Made by a program: the position numbers and the translations under genes
The notes under the pieces: model-generated
What the model saw: the letters and a program-made list of their open reading frames with translations, nothing else
What the model was told of the DNA's origin: nothing
Databases searched by the model: none
In this document: piece by piece, positions 36,958-45,492 of the stretch
Layout: every line of letters starts with the position of its first letter
Position numbering within the stretch: the stretch's first letter is position 1
Source of the DNA: Corallococcus interemptor
GTDB taxonomy: Bacteria > Myxococcota > Myxococcia > Myxococcales > Myxococcaceae
Assembly: GCF_003668875.1 (NCBI RefSeq)
Contig: NZ_RAWM01000030.1
Span: 1 to 64,000 of the forward strand
Reading direction: 5' to 3'
Length of the DNA stretch: 64,000 nt

Positions 36958-37086
36958 ATCCCGGCACTCTCGCAGCAAGTAGGCGCCGCCTGGCGCCTCC
37001 TGCCACGGGGCTCCCGCCACCCCGGGGCGCCGCCAAAGTGTCGCCGCGAGAGCACGGGGCACAACGGTGGGGGAGGGGCTTCACAC

Positions 37087-38313
37087 ATGGCGGGCAACGA
37101 GCGGTTGGGCGTGGCGGTGGTGGGTCTGGGCGGCGCGGTGGCGACGACGGCGGTGGCGGGCATGGAGCTGCTGCGCCGGGGGCGGGTGGACACGCGAGGC
37201 CTGCCGCTGGCGGACGCCAAGGGAATGGGGCTGGTGGAGTACGGCGCGCTGACGTTCGGCGGCTGGGACCTGTTCGAGGACGACCTGGCGCACGCGGCGC
37301 GCAACCACGCCGTGCTGACGGAGGCGCAGCTGGAGGCGGTGGCGCCCACGCTGGGCCGCATGCGGCCGTGGCCCGCGGCCTCCAACGCGAGCTTCTGCAA
37401 GAACGTCGTCGGCACCGCGACGAAGAAGGCGCGCACGCTGCGCGAACAGGTGCAGGCCATCCGCGAGGACCTGGCGCGCTTCAAGGAACACGAGAAGCTG
37501 GACCGCGTGGTGGTGGTGAACCTGGCCTCCACGGAGAAGGCCGTGGACCTCACCCGTCCGGAGTTCGCCACGCCGGAGGCCTTCGAGAAGGCCCTGGACG
37601 CGAACGACCCGGACATCGGCCCCGCGATGCTCTACGCGTACGCGGCCATCGTGGACGGCATCCCGTTCGCCAACTTCACGCCCAGCGTCGCCGCGGACGT
37701 GCCCGCGCTGCTGATGCTGGCGCAGCGCACCGGCGCGCCCATCGCGGGCAAGGACGGCAAGACGGGGCAGACGCTGCTCAAGACGGTGCTCGCGCCCGCG
37801 CTGCGCGACCGCGCGCTGCACGTGGACGGCTGGTACTCCACCAACATCCTGGGCAACCGCGACGGTGAGGCCCTCAACGACCCGGCGTCGAAGCAGAACA
37901 AGCTCGACACCAAGGGCGCCGCGCTGGACAGCATCCTTGGCTACAAGGTCCAGGACCACGTCGTCTCCATCCAGTACTACCGCCCGCGCGGGGACAACAA
38001 GGAGGCCTGGGACAACATCGACGTGACGGGCTTCCTGGGGCAGCCCATGCAGCTGAAGCTCAACTTCCTCTGCAAGGACTCCATCCTCGCCGCGCCGCTC
38101 GTCGTGGAGCTGGCGCGCACGCTGGACCTGGCCAAGCGCCGGGGAGAGGCCGGCGTCATCGACGCGCTGGGCTGCTTCTTCAAGGCGCCCATGTCCCCGG
38201 ACGGTCAGCCCGTGGAGCACGCCATGCCGGAGCAGCAGCGCCGCCTGATGGCGTGGCTGTCCAAGGGACGCGTGCAGCAGGCGGAGCGCACCCCGCAGCG
38301 CCTCCGGGGCTAG
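37087..38313 (+). CDS. ino1: Myo-inositol-1-phosphate (L-inositol-3-phosphate) synthase
   Basis: A 408-residue enzyme that converts glucose-6-phosphate to inositol-3-phosphate using NAD+. Motifs: dinucleotide loop VVGLGGAVATTAVAG, VVVVNLASTEK, the active-site segment GAPIAGKDGKTGQTLLKT, WYSTNILGNRDGEAL, SKQNKLDTKG and a metal/phosphate block VVSIQYYRPRGDNKEAWD. It is the first gene of an eight-gene operon. The ATG at 37087 starts the fold directly; in-frame codons upstream give no conserved sequence. In this setting it supplies the inositol core for the downstream enzymes. Confidence 0.95.
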   Translation: MAGNERLGVAVVGLGGAVATTAVAGMELLRRGRVDTRGLPLADAKGMGLVEYGALTFGGWDLFEDDLAHAARNHAVLTEAQLEAVAPTLGRMRPWPAASNASFCKNVVGTATKKARTLREQVQAIREDLARFKEHEKLDRVVVVNLASTEKAVDLTRPEFATPEAFEKALDANDPDIGPAMLYAYAAIVDGIPFANFTPSVAADVPALLMLAQRTGAPIAGKDGKTGQTLLKTVLAPALRDRALHVDGWYSTNILGNRDGEALNDPASKQNKLDTKGAALDSILGYKVQDHVVSIQYYRPRGDNKEAWDNIDVTGFLGQPMQLKLNFLCKDSILAAPLVVELARTLDLAKRRGEAGVIDALGCFFKAPMSPDGQPVEHAMPEQQRRLMAWLSKGRVQQAERTPQRLRG

Positions 38314-38319
38314 AGCACC

Positions 38320-39252
38320 ATGAACGCACCCGCGCGTGACACGGCAGCCCCGGGCCGTCTGGCGGAGCTCCGCCCGCTCCTGTCCGAGCTGATGGACCTC
38401 AAGCGCATCCGCACTCCGGACCATCCGGAGGGACTGGCGGCGCATGGCTTCCGCCGCGCGTGGGCCGCGCTGGCCTCCGGCATGGACCCGCGCAGCGTGG
38501 CGCTGCAGGAGACGGCGCGCGCGGTGGCGGCGGTGCGGCTGGGCGGCCTGGACCTGGACGTCCTCCAGCGGGCGGGGCTGTCCCCGTTGGAGGCGACGCG
38601 GGTGCTGCACCGGGGCCTGGACGCGGTGGCAGCCCCCCTGGACCCCGGTCTGCGCGAGCGGCTGTCCGTGGCGCTCGCGCAGACGCCGGAGGAAGCGTGT
38701 CACGTGCCGCCGCCCCTGTTCGTGGAGCGGCTGGTGCGCCAGCCCCGCGCCGGGGCCACGTTCCCCGGCCGGGCGCGCATCATTGTCTCGCCGCAGGAGG
38801 GCCACGCGGACCACTGCTACGCGGTGGCGGTGGCCGCGGTGCTCGTCGCGCCGCGCTTCAACGCCTCCCCTGCCCTGCCCTTCGTGGCGGGGCTGTCGCA
38901 TCACCTCTTCAACGCGACGCTGCCGGACGCGGGCTACGGCGGCGAGGCGCTCCTGGGCGACCTGCTGGAGCCCGTGATGAAGCGCCTGACGGAGAAGGCC
39001 CTGGCCGCGCTGCCGGAGCGGCTGGCCGGCGTCGTGAAGGAGGCGCTGGCGCTCACGGGCAACGTGGACTCGGCGGAGGCGCGCGCCTTCAACGCCGCGG
39101 ACGCGCTGGACCGGGTGCTGGAGCTGGAGGCCCACGCGCGAGCGGCGGGCTTCACCCTGCGCCAGGCGATGGAGGACCTGGAGTTGATCCACCCCGGCCC
39201 GCTCCAGACGTTCGGCAACGACGTGCTGCGCGAAGCGGCGGTGTGGCCATGA
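38320..39252 (+). CDS. HD-domain-like protein of the inositol operon
   Basis: A 310-residue protein, 6 bp after ino1. A pattern similar to an HD hydrolase appears: HADHCYAVAVAAVLVA (H...H-x-x-VA), PFVAGLSHHLFNATL where the classical HD pair reads HH, and FNAADALDRVLELE with the final Asp. HD proteins include phosphatases and the inositol oxygenase MIOX, so a role in inositol-phosphate dephosphorylation or oxidation is possible, but this is inference. No other family is recognised. It has no signal or membrane segment. Confidence 0.62.
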   Translation: MNAPARDTAAPGRLAELRPLLSELMDLKRIRTPDHPEGLAAHGFRRAWAALASGMDPRSVALQETARAVAAVRLGGLDLDVLQRAGLSPLEATRVLHRGLDAVAAPLDPGLRERLSVALAQTPEEACHVPPPLFVERLVRQPRAGATFPGRARIIVSPQEGHADHCYAVAVAAVLVAPRFNASPALPFVAGLSHHLFNATLPDAGYGGEALLGDLLEPVMKRLTEKALAALPERLAGVVKEALALTGNVDSAEARAFNAADALDRVLELEAHARAAGFTLRQAMEDLELIHPGPLQTFGNDVLREAAVWP

Positions 39253-39268
39253 GCCGGAGGCGGTGACC

Positions 39269-40303
39269 ATGTTCGAAGCGAAGCCGAAGACCCGGAAGCT
39301 GGGCTGGGCGGTGGTGGGCTGTGGCTGGGTGGCGCGGGACTACGTCATCCCCGCGCTCCAGGGCGCGAGCAACGCGCGGCTGGTGGCCCTGTGCGACGCG
39401 AACGCGGAGGCGCTGATGCGCATCCGGGCGGACGACGTGAGCCGCCACACCGCACTGGGGGCGGTGCTGGCGGACAGGGACGTGCAGGCCGTCTACATCG
39501 CCACGCCCAACCACCTGCACGCGGCGATGACGGAGGCGTGCGCGGCGGCGGGCAAGCACGTGCTGTGTGAGAAGCCCATGGCCGTCACGCCACGGGATGG
39601 CCTGCGCATGGTGTCCGCCTGCCAGCGCGCGGGCGTGCACTACGCCACCGCGTTCGACCAGCGCCATCATGCAGCGCACCGCAAGCTGCGCACGCTGGTG
39701 AAGGAGGGCGCGCTGGGCACCGTCACCCAGGCGCGCATCCACTACGCCTGCTGGCTGCCCCCGGACTGGGCGCCGGACAACTGGCGCATCGACCCGGAGC
39801 AGGCCGGCGGCGGCGCGATGATCGACCTGGCCCCGCACGGCCTGGACCTGCTGGAGGTCCTGCTGGGCGACGAATGGATATCGCTCACCGCGATGACCCA
39901 GCGGCGCGTGCACCCCTACGCCGTGGACGACGGCGCGGTGCTGATGGGCCAGTTCCGGAGCGGCACGCTGGGCATGTTGCAGGTGGCCTACAACTGCCCG
40001 GACGCGTACCCCCGGCGCACGCTGGAGCTCATCGGCACGAAGGCGCGCGCGCTCGCGTACAAGACCCTGGGCCAGACGCCCGGCGGTTCCCTGTCCCTCA
40101 CCGACGCGAAGACGGGCGAGGAGACGTTCATCCCGCTGTCGCCGGAGGAGGACCAAAGCCCCTTCCTGCACCAGGTGGAGGCCTTCTCCGCGTGCGTGCT
40201 GGAGGGACGCCCGCAGCCCTTCGCCCCGGAGCGCGACGTGCGGCTCGTGGGGCTGCTCACGCAGGCCACGTGGGCCGGAAAGGCGTTTCCGCCATGCCAC
40301 TGA
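39269..40303 (+). CDS. Gfo/Idh/MocA-family oxidoreductase
   Basis: A 344-residue NAD(P)-dependent sugar/inositol dehydrogenase. The Rossmann loop is VVGCGWVARDYVIPAL, the catalytic Lys is in LCEKPMAVTP, and the C-terminal catalytic Asp/His segment is AGGGAMIDLAPHGLDLLEVLLG. The family includes IolG, which oxidises myo-inositol to scyllo-inosose. ATG 39269 is preferred (GGAGG 8 nt upstream) to GTG 39263. The end overlaps the next gene by 10 bp. Likely substrate here is inositol or an inositol glycoside, by context. Confidence 0.9.
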   Translation: MFEAKPKTRKLGWAVVGCGWVARDYVIPALQGASNARLVALCDANAEALMRIRADDVSRHTALGAVLADRDVQAVYIATPNHLHAAMTEACAAAGKHVLCEKPMAVTPRDGLRMVSACQRAGVHYATAFDQRHHAAHRKLRTLVKEGALGTVTQARIHYACWLPPDWAPDNWRIDPEQAGGGAMIDLAPHGLDLLEVLLGDEWISLTAMTQRRVHPYAVDDGAVLMGQFRSGTLGMLQVAYNCPDAYPRRTLELIGTKARALAYKTLGQTPGGSLSLTDAKTGEETFIPLSPEEDQSPFLHQVEAFSACVLEGRPQPFAPERDVRLVGLLTQATWAGKAFPPCH

Positions 40304-41127
40304 CCCGCTACGCCTGCTCCCACTGCGGCACGTGGCAGCCGGGCTTCCCGCGTGAGAAGCCCACCAGCTGCCCCACCTGCATGGACGTGCGCAACGCGCT
40401 GCCGAGCGACGGCTGGGATTTCCAGACGGCGGGCCAGCTGTCGGAGCGGCTCGCCACGCGCTGGGAGGAGGTGCTGCCCGGCATCTGGAGCTTCAGCTGC
40501 ACGCCGCCCTTCGGCCTGGGCTCCACGGGTTGGTTCCTGCGCAGGCCCGAAGGCAACGTGGGCTTCGAGGGCGCGCCCTGGTACTCGCGGCCCGCGCTGG
40601 AGTTCATGGAGGTGATGGGCGGCCTCCACATGCTGTCCGCGTCGCATCCGCACGGCTTCGGGGCGCTGTGGCAGTTGCAGGAGCGCTTCGACCCGCTGCT
40701 GGTGCTGCACCGGGACGCGGTGCCCTACAGCAAGGCCTTCCAGGTGCGCTGGCCGGTGGATGACGAGCAGGAACTGGCGACGGGCCTGACCCTGCACTGC
40801 GTGGGCGGCCACTACGAAGGCCAGATGGTGCTGTACGACGCGCGCAGCCGCTCCCTGTTCTGCGGAGACGCGCTGAAGGTGGACCTGGACGCGCAAGGCC
40901 GGCCCACGGCCCTGTCGTGCCACAAGGGCTTCCACTACGCGATTCCGCTGAGCCACGACGAGCTGCGCCGCTACCGCGCCGTGCTCAAGCAGCTGCCGTT
41001 CGAGAACGTCTTCACCTCGTTCGAGTTCGCGCGCGGCGTCACCCGCAAGCACGCGCTGGCGCTGTTCGACCGGCTGCTCGCGGGCATGCCGCACACCCGT
41101 CCCCTGCCATTGGAGGAACTGTCATGA
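40294..41127 (+). CDS. Zinc-ribbon plus metallo-beta-lactamase-fold hydrolase
   Basis: A 277-residue protein. The N terminus has a rubredoxin/zinc-ribbon pair, CSHCGTW and CPTCMDV. The rest resembles an MBL-fold hydrolase: the usual H-x-H-x-D-H site reads SASHPHGFGALW (HPHGF), a downstream His is in VGGHYEGQMVLYD, and the bridging Asp is in CGDALKVD. The metal site is altered but not obviously dead. The start at ATG 40294 overlaps the oxidoreductase stop; the stop overlaps the YcaO start by 4 bp. Substrate unknown. Confidence 0.78.
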   Translation: MPLTRYACSHCGTWQPGFPREKPTSCPTCMDVRNALPSDGWDFQTAGQLSERLATRWEEVLPGIWSFSCTPPFGLGSTGWFLRRPEGNVGFEGAPWYSRPALEFMEVMGGLHMLSASHPHGFGALWQLQERFDPLLVLHRDAVPYSKAFQVRWPVDDEQELATGLTLHCVGGHYEGQMVLYDARSRSLFCGDALKVDLDAQGRPTALSCHKGFHYAIPLSHDELRRYRAVLKQLPFENVFTSFEFARGVTRKHALALFDRLLAGMPHTRPLPLEELS

Positions 41128-42599
41128 GCATTGCCCAAGCCCTGGACGCCTATCACCGCGCCGTGTCCACCGGCGCCCTGCAGAGTTTCCGCATCGACCC
41201 CATCGACCGGCTGGGGATTCCGGTGGCCTCCGCCAGCCTGCGCCTGGGGGACAAGCCGGGCGAGGCGCTGCACGGCAACGGCTATGGCCGCACGGACGAA
41301 GAGGCGCGGGTGGGCGCGCTGGGCGAGCTGGTGGAGGAGACCTTCTGCGAGCTCGCGATGCACCGCATGCCGCGCGTGCACGGCAGCTACGCGGCGCTGG
41401 TGCGCGCCCGGGGCCCCACGGCGGTGGCGGATCCGCTCACGCTGGGGCTGCCCGCGGGCAGTCCGTACACGCCGGACATGCCCCTCATCTGGGTGGAGGT
41501 GCAGCGGCTGTCCACCGGCGAGCGGGTGCTGGTGCCGGAGGAGTACGTCGCCATCCACCCCGGTCAGCTGCAGGGCCGCTCTCCGCTCATCACGCCCATC
41601 ACCAACGGACAGGGCGCGGGGCTGACGCGGCCGCAGGCGCTGGCGCACGGCCTGCTGGAGCTGATCCAGCGCGACGGCAACGGGCTGATGTACCGCGCCA
41701 TGGACCAGGGCGTGATGCTGGACCTGGAGGGCGCGGACCTGGCGCCGGACGTGCGCGAGCTTTTGGAGCGCTACCGCCGCGCGGGCGTGGAGGTGATGGC
41801 GAAGCTGGCCAGCACGGACTTCGGCATGGTGAACCTCTACGTCGTGGGCCGCGACCTGTCCGTGGGGGACCAGCCGCTGATGGTGACGGCGTGCGGCGAG
41901 GCGGCGGATCCGGACCGCGACCGGGCGCTGCGCAAGGCGCTGCTGGAGTACGCCTGCTCGCGAGCGCGCAAGGCGTTCATGCACGGGCCGCTGAGCCAGG
42001 TGGCCCGGGTCGCGACGCCGGAATACATGGAGCGCTTCGTGCCGCTGGTGGACCTTGGCGCGGAGGAGCCGCGCGCGCTCAACGCGATGGTGGAGTGGGC
42101 GCGCATGCCGGCCGCGTCGCTGCGCGAGCTGACGGCGTGCACGCTGATGGTCCGCCAGAAGGTGCGCTTCGAGGACCTGCCCCGCTCCCCTCCGGCGGAG
42201 GACCCGTCGCTGCGGTGCGACCACGTGGTGCGGCAGCTGCACGCGGCGGGCTTCGACATCCTGGTCGCGGACCTGTCGCCGCCGGGCCGCCAGGTGCACG
42301 TGGTGAAGGCGCTGGTGCCGGGCCTGGAGGTGGAGACCCTGACGTACTACCGCCTGGGCGAGCGCAACGCGGCGCGCCTCCTGGAGCGCCGGGACCCGCT
42401 GGTGGGCCTGGGAGCGCCGCCGCCGGGAGCGCAGCCGGTGCGCCTGACGCCGGAGGCCGAGGAGCGGCTGGGCGGACCGGTCTGGTTCAACGTGCGGCTG
42501 GCGGAGGCGCGCGTGGGGCGGCTGTACGCGCTCTACCGTGAGCCGGACCGTCACGCGGTGCCGGCGGTGCTCGCGAGCCGCCGCTTCGGGGGGCAGTGA
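41124..42599 (+). CDS. YcaO-domain protein
   Basis: A 491-residue protein. The ATP/Mg-binding helices typical of YcaO cyclodehydratases are seen: ALGELVEETFCEL (E68, E71, E72), GLLELIQRDG (E179, D184) and RALRKALLEYACSRARK (E274, R280). YcaO enzymes activate amide carbonyls with ATP to make azolines, thioamides or amidines, usually in peptides. No partner E1-like or precursor-peptide gene is near, and the C-terminal PxPxP motif of azoline formers is absent. The start overlaps the MBL gene (ATGA). In this operon its substrate may be non-peptidic. Confidence 0.9.
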   Translation: MSIAQALDAYHRAVSTGALQSFRIDPIDRLGIPVASASLRLGDKPGEALHGNGYGRTDEEARVGALGELVEETFCELAMHRMPRVHGSYAALVRARGPTAVADPLTLGLPAGSPYTPDMPLIWVEVQRLSTGERVLVPEEYVAIHPGQLQGRSPLITPITNGQGAGLTRPQALAHGLLELIQRDGNGLMYRAMDQGVMLDLEGADLAPDVRELLERYRRAGVEVMAKLASTDFGMVNLYVVGRDLSVGDQPLMVTACGEAADPDRDRALRKALLEYACSRARKAFMHGPLSQVARVATPEYMERFVPLVDLGAEEPRALNAMVEWARMPAASLRELTACTLMVRQKVRFEDLPRSPPAEDPSLRCDHVVRQLHAAGFDILVADLSPPGRQVHVVKALVPGLEVETLTYYRLGERNAARLLERRDPLVGLGAPPPGAQPVRLTPEAEERLGGPVWFNVRLAEARVGRLYALYREPDRHAVPAVLASRRFGGQ

Positions 42600-42602
42600 G
42601 CC

Positions 42603-43454
42603 ATGGCCCTGCGCTTCGCGTACAACACCAACGGCGTCTCCAACCACCGCTTCGAGGACGCGCTGGGCCTCATCGCGGACAGCGGCTACGACGGCGTGGC
42701 GCTGACGTTGGACCACCACCACTTCGACCCGTTCGCGCCGGACCTCGAGACGCGCACGGAGCAGCTGGCCACCCGGCTGGAGCGGCTGGGCCTGGGGCTG
42801 GTGGTGGAGACGGGGGCGCGCTTCCTCCTGGACCCCCGCAGGAAGCACGAGCCCACGCTCATCAGCCCGGAGGCGGAGGGCCGCGCACGGCGGCTGGAGT
42901 TCCTGAAGCGCGCGGTGGACGTGTGCGCGACGTGCCGGGGGGAGGCGGTGTCCTTCTGGGCCGGCGTCCCCCGCGCGGGCGTGACGGAAGCCGCCGCGTG
43001 GCCGTGGCTGGTGGACGGCGTGAAGCGGCTGGCGGACTACGCGGCGGCGCGAGGCGTGGTGCTGGCGGTGGAGCCGGAGCCCGGGATGCTGGTGGAGACG
43101 GTGGACGCCTGGCGCCAGCTGCAGGCCCGGGTGCCCGGCGTGCGTCTGGCATTGGACGTGGGGCACCTGCTGGTGACGCAGGAGCGGACGCCCGCGCAAG
43201 CCGTGCGCGAGTTCGCGCCGGTGCTGGGCACGGTGGCGCTGGAGGACATGAAGCGCGGCGTGCATGAGCACCTGCCCTTTGGCGAAGGGGACGTGGACGT
43301 GCCGCCGGTCCTGCGCGAGCTGACGCGCGCGGGCTGGGAGCAGCTGGTGTGCGTGGAGCTGTCGCGCGACGCGCACCGGGCGCACGAGCTGGTGCCCCGG
43401 GCGCTGGAGTGGCTGAGGAAGCGACTGCCGACGGACGCGGAGGTGGCGGCGTGA
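42603..43454 (+). CDS. Xylose-isomerase-like TIM-barrel protein (IolE/IolI/AP-endonuclease 2 fold)
   Basis: A 283-residue TIM barrel. Metal ligands of the family are placed as AVEPEPGMLVET, LALDVGHLLVTQ, a later His-rich VHEHLPFGEGDVDV and VCVELSRDAHRAH. The fold includes inosose dehydratase (IolE) and inosose isomerase (IolI), which fits with the inositol-type enzymes around it, as well as sugar epimerases. It starts 3 bp after ycaO, and its stop overlaps the next gene's GTG start by 4 bp. Confidence 0.85.
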   Translation: MALRFAYNTNGVSNHRFEDALGLIADSGYDGVALTLDHHHFDPFAPDLETRTEQLATRLERLGLGLVVETGARFLLDPRRKHEPTLISPEAEGRARRLEFLKRAVDVCATCRGEAVSFWAGVPRAGVTEAAAWPWLVDGVKRLADYAAARGVVLAVEPEPGMLVETVDAWRQLQARVPGVRLALDVGHLLVTQERTPAQAVREFAPVLGTVALEDMKRGVHEHLPFGEGDVDVPPVLRELTRAGWEQLVCVELSRDAHRAHELVPRALEWLRKRLPTDAEVAA

Positions 43455-44737
43455 ACAGGGTGAATGGACTGCGGATCTGCTTCATCTCCCGGCGCTTCTT
43501 CCCGGCCATCTCCGGGATGAGCGTCTATGCGCTGAACCTGGTGCGGGAGCTGGTGGCCAGCGGGCACGACGTGACGATGGTGAGCCAGTACCGCAACGAC
43601 CCCGCGGGCATGGCGGTGTACGGGGGCGGGCCGCCGCCAGGGATTCCCGGCGCGCACGTGCTGGGCTGCGAATCGGTGGGCGAGCAGCGCATCAACCAGG
43701 GCCAGCCGGCGAGCTTCGAGGAGGACCTGGAGGTGATGGTGGACACGGTGGTCCGCGAGCACCGGCGCCACCCGTTCGACCTCATCCATGCGCAGTACGG
43801 CTACCCTTGCGGCCTGGCGGCGCTGGAGGCGGCGAGGCGGCTGGGCCTGCCCAACGTCGTCTCCATCCAGGGAGGGGACGGGCACTGGGTGGGGACGTGC
43901 TGCGGGACGCACAAGCAGGCGATGCTCGCGGTGCTGGGCCACGCGGGGGCGCTGCTGATTGGCAGCAGGACCTTCGCGCAGGAGGTGAGCGAGCACCACG
44001 GGACTCCGATGGAGCGCTTCACCATCGTCCCTGGCGCCACGGACACGCAGCGCTTCCATCCCCGGGATGAATCCGCGCTGGGACGGCTGCGAAGGGTGCC
44101 GGTGTGGCTGTACCACGGCCGGGTGGACGCCCGGAAAGGCGTGATGGAGCTGCTGGACGCGGTCCAGCTGCTGGTGGCCGACGGGCGGCGGTTCAAGCTG
44201 CGCGTGTCTGGGATTGGGCCTGATGCCGATGCGGTGCGCGCGAGGGTGGAGGCCGAGGGGCTCCAGCGCGTGGTGGAGCTGACGGGGGCCTCCACCTACG
44301 CGGAGGCGCCGGAGCTGTACCGGAGCGGGGACCTGTTCGTGTCGCCCACGTACTCCGAGGGGTTCTCCAACACGCTGCTGGAGGCGATGGCGTCCGGGCT
44401 GCCCATCGTGTCGACGATGGCGGTGGGGGTGGTGGACTGCCTGGAGGACGGGCGAGACGGGCTGCTGGTGCCGCCCAAGGACAGCGCCGCGCTGGCCAGG
44501 GCCATGGGCCGGTTGATGGACGACGCGCCGCTGCGTCAGCGGCTGGCGGCCACGGCGCTGCGCGAGGTGCGGGAGCTGTACTCGTGGCGGTCGGTGGGGC
44601 GGCGGATCCAGGGTGTGTACAAGGAGCTGACGGGCACGCGGCCGGACACGCGGTGGACGGACCTGTACGACCCGGCGATGACGGAGGAGCGCGCGGACCA
44701 TACCTGCCGGTTCCGGGCGGAGCCGCACCTGTTATGA
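43451..44737 (+). CDS. Glycosyltransferase family 4 (MshA-like by context)
   Basis: A 428-residue GT-B enzyme. The acceptor domain begins ISRRFFPAISGMSVYALNLVREL; the donor domain has WLYHGRVDARKGVMELLDAV and SPTYSEGFSNTLLEAMASGLP with the E-x7-E signature. MshA, a GT4 enzyme, joins GlcNAc to inositol-3-phosphate; the presence of Ino1 and a PIG-L deacetylase in the same operon makes a similar reaction plausible, but the sequence does not prove donor or acceptor. The GTG start lies in the preceding stop, and the stop overlaps the PIG-L start (ATGA). Confidence 0.88.
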   Translation: MNRVNGLRICFISRRFFPAISGMSVYALNLVRELVASGHDVTMVSQYRNDPAGMAVYGGGPPPGIPGAHVLGCESVGEQRINQGQPASFEEDLEVMVDTVVREHRRHPFDLIHAQYGYPCGLAALEAARRLGLPNVVSIQGGDGHWVGTCCGTHKQAMLAVLGHAGALLIGSRTFAQEVSEHHGTPMERFTIVPGATDTQRFHPRDESALGRLRRVPVWLYHGRVDARKGVMELLDAVQLLVADGRRFKLRVSGIGPDADAVRARVEAEGLQRVVELTGASTYAEAPELYRSGDLFVSPTYSEGFSNTLLEAMASGLPIVSTMAVGVVDCLEDGRDGLLVPPKDSAALARAMGRLMDDAPLRQRLAATALREVRELYSWRSVGRRIQGVYKELTGTRPDTRWTDLYDPAMTEERADHTCRFRAEPHLL

Positions 44738-45492
44738 GCACGGCCCTGTTCGTGTCGCCGCACCTGGACGACGTGGCGTTTTCGTGTGGCGGCACGTTGG
44801 CGGTGTTGAAGGCGAAGGGGTGGACGGTGGGGCTCATCACCGTCTTCACGCGGTCGGTGCGGCAGCCGACGGGCTTCGCGCTGCAATGCCAGACCTCGAA
44901 GGGGCTGGGGCCGGACGTGGACTACATGGCCCTGCGGCGGAAGGAGGACCGGGACTTCGCGGCGTGCATGGGGGTGGACCAGGTGCGCTGGGGAGACCTG
45001 GAGGAAGCGCCGCACCGGGGCTACGCGAGCCCGGAGGCGCTGTTCCAGCCGCCGCGAGCGGACGACGTCATCGAAGCGAAGGTGGCGGCGTGTCTGAAGC
45101 CGGTGTTGTGGGACCTGAAGCCGGACCGGGTCTTCGTGCCGCAGGCCCTGGGAAGCCACGTGGACCACGTGCAGGTGGTGCGAGCCGTGAAGGGGTTGGG
45201 CATCCCGGCGGACCGGGTCTTCTACTACCGGGACACGCCCTACGCCGTGCGCCAGCCGAAGGCCCACCCAGACGCGGCCGTGCCCCAGGGCCTGCGGCCC
45301 CTGGCGGTGGACATCACGGAGCACCTGCCCAAGAAGGTGGAGGGCTGCATCCGCTACGGCACGCAGCTGGGCTTCCAGTTCGGAGGCGTGGACAGCCTGG
45401 CCAGGACCCTCACGGCGTTCCACCGGATGGAAGCGCGGACCTGGGGACAGCCCGGGGCCGCGGAGGTGTTCCTGTCACAAGGGGCGCAGTAG
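44734..45492 (+). CDS. PIG-L family deacetylase (MshB-like by context)
   Basis: A 252-residue zinc deacetylase. The zinc motif is SPHLDDVAFSCGG (PHLDD at 9-13), with the third ligand in QALGSHVDHVQVVRAV. The family removes the acetyl group from GlcNAc on inositol (MshB), phosphatidylinositol (PIG-L) or malate (BshB). With ino1 and the GT4 gene it completes the minimum for a glucosaminyl-inositol. It is the last gene of the operon; its final 18 bp overlap the end of the convergent immunity gene. Confidence 0.92.
   Translation: MSTALFVSPHLDDVAFSCGGTLAVLKAKGWTVGLITVFTRSVRQPTGFALQCQTSKGLGPDVDYMALRRKEDRDFAACMGVDQVRWGDLEEAPHRGYASPEALFQPPRADDVIEAKVAACLKPVLWDLKPDRVFVPQALGSHVDHVQVVRAVKGLGIPADRVFYYRDTPYAVRQPKAHPDAAVPQGLRPLAVDITEHLPKKVEGCIRYGTQLGFQFGGVDSLARTLTAFHRMEARTWGQPGAAEVFLSQGAQ

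Noticed and set aside
37081-39270. Long minus-strand open frame opposite ino1 and the HD-like gene
   Set aside because: It is antisense to a clear inositol-phosphate synthase and has low-complexity Arg/His-rich sequence only.
36886-41124. Short precursor peptide for the YcaO enzyme
   Set aside because: The gaps inside the operon are too short, and the 201-bp leader has no convincing RBS-led short frame; the in-frame extension before ino1 is unconserved-looking.
40971-43385. Long minus-strand open frame opposite the YcaO and TIM-barrel genes
   Set aside because: It is antisense to well-supported enzymes, with no recognisable domain.
37087-45492. Complete mycothiol pathway
   Set aside because: MshA- and MshB-like steps are plausible, but no cysteine ligase (MshC) or acetyltransferase (MshD) gene is present.
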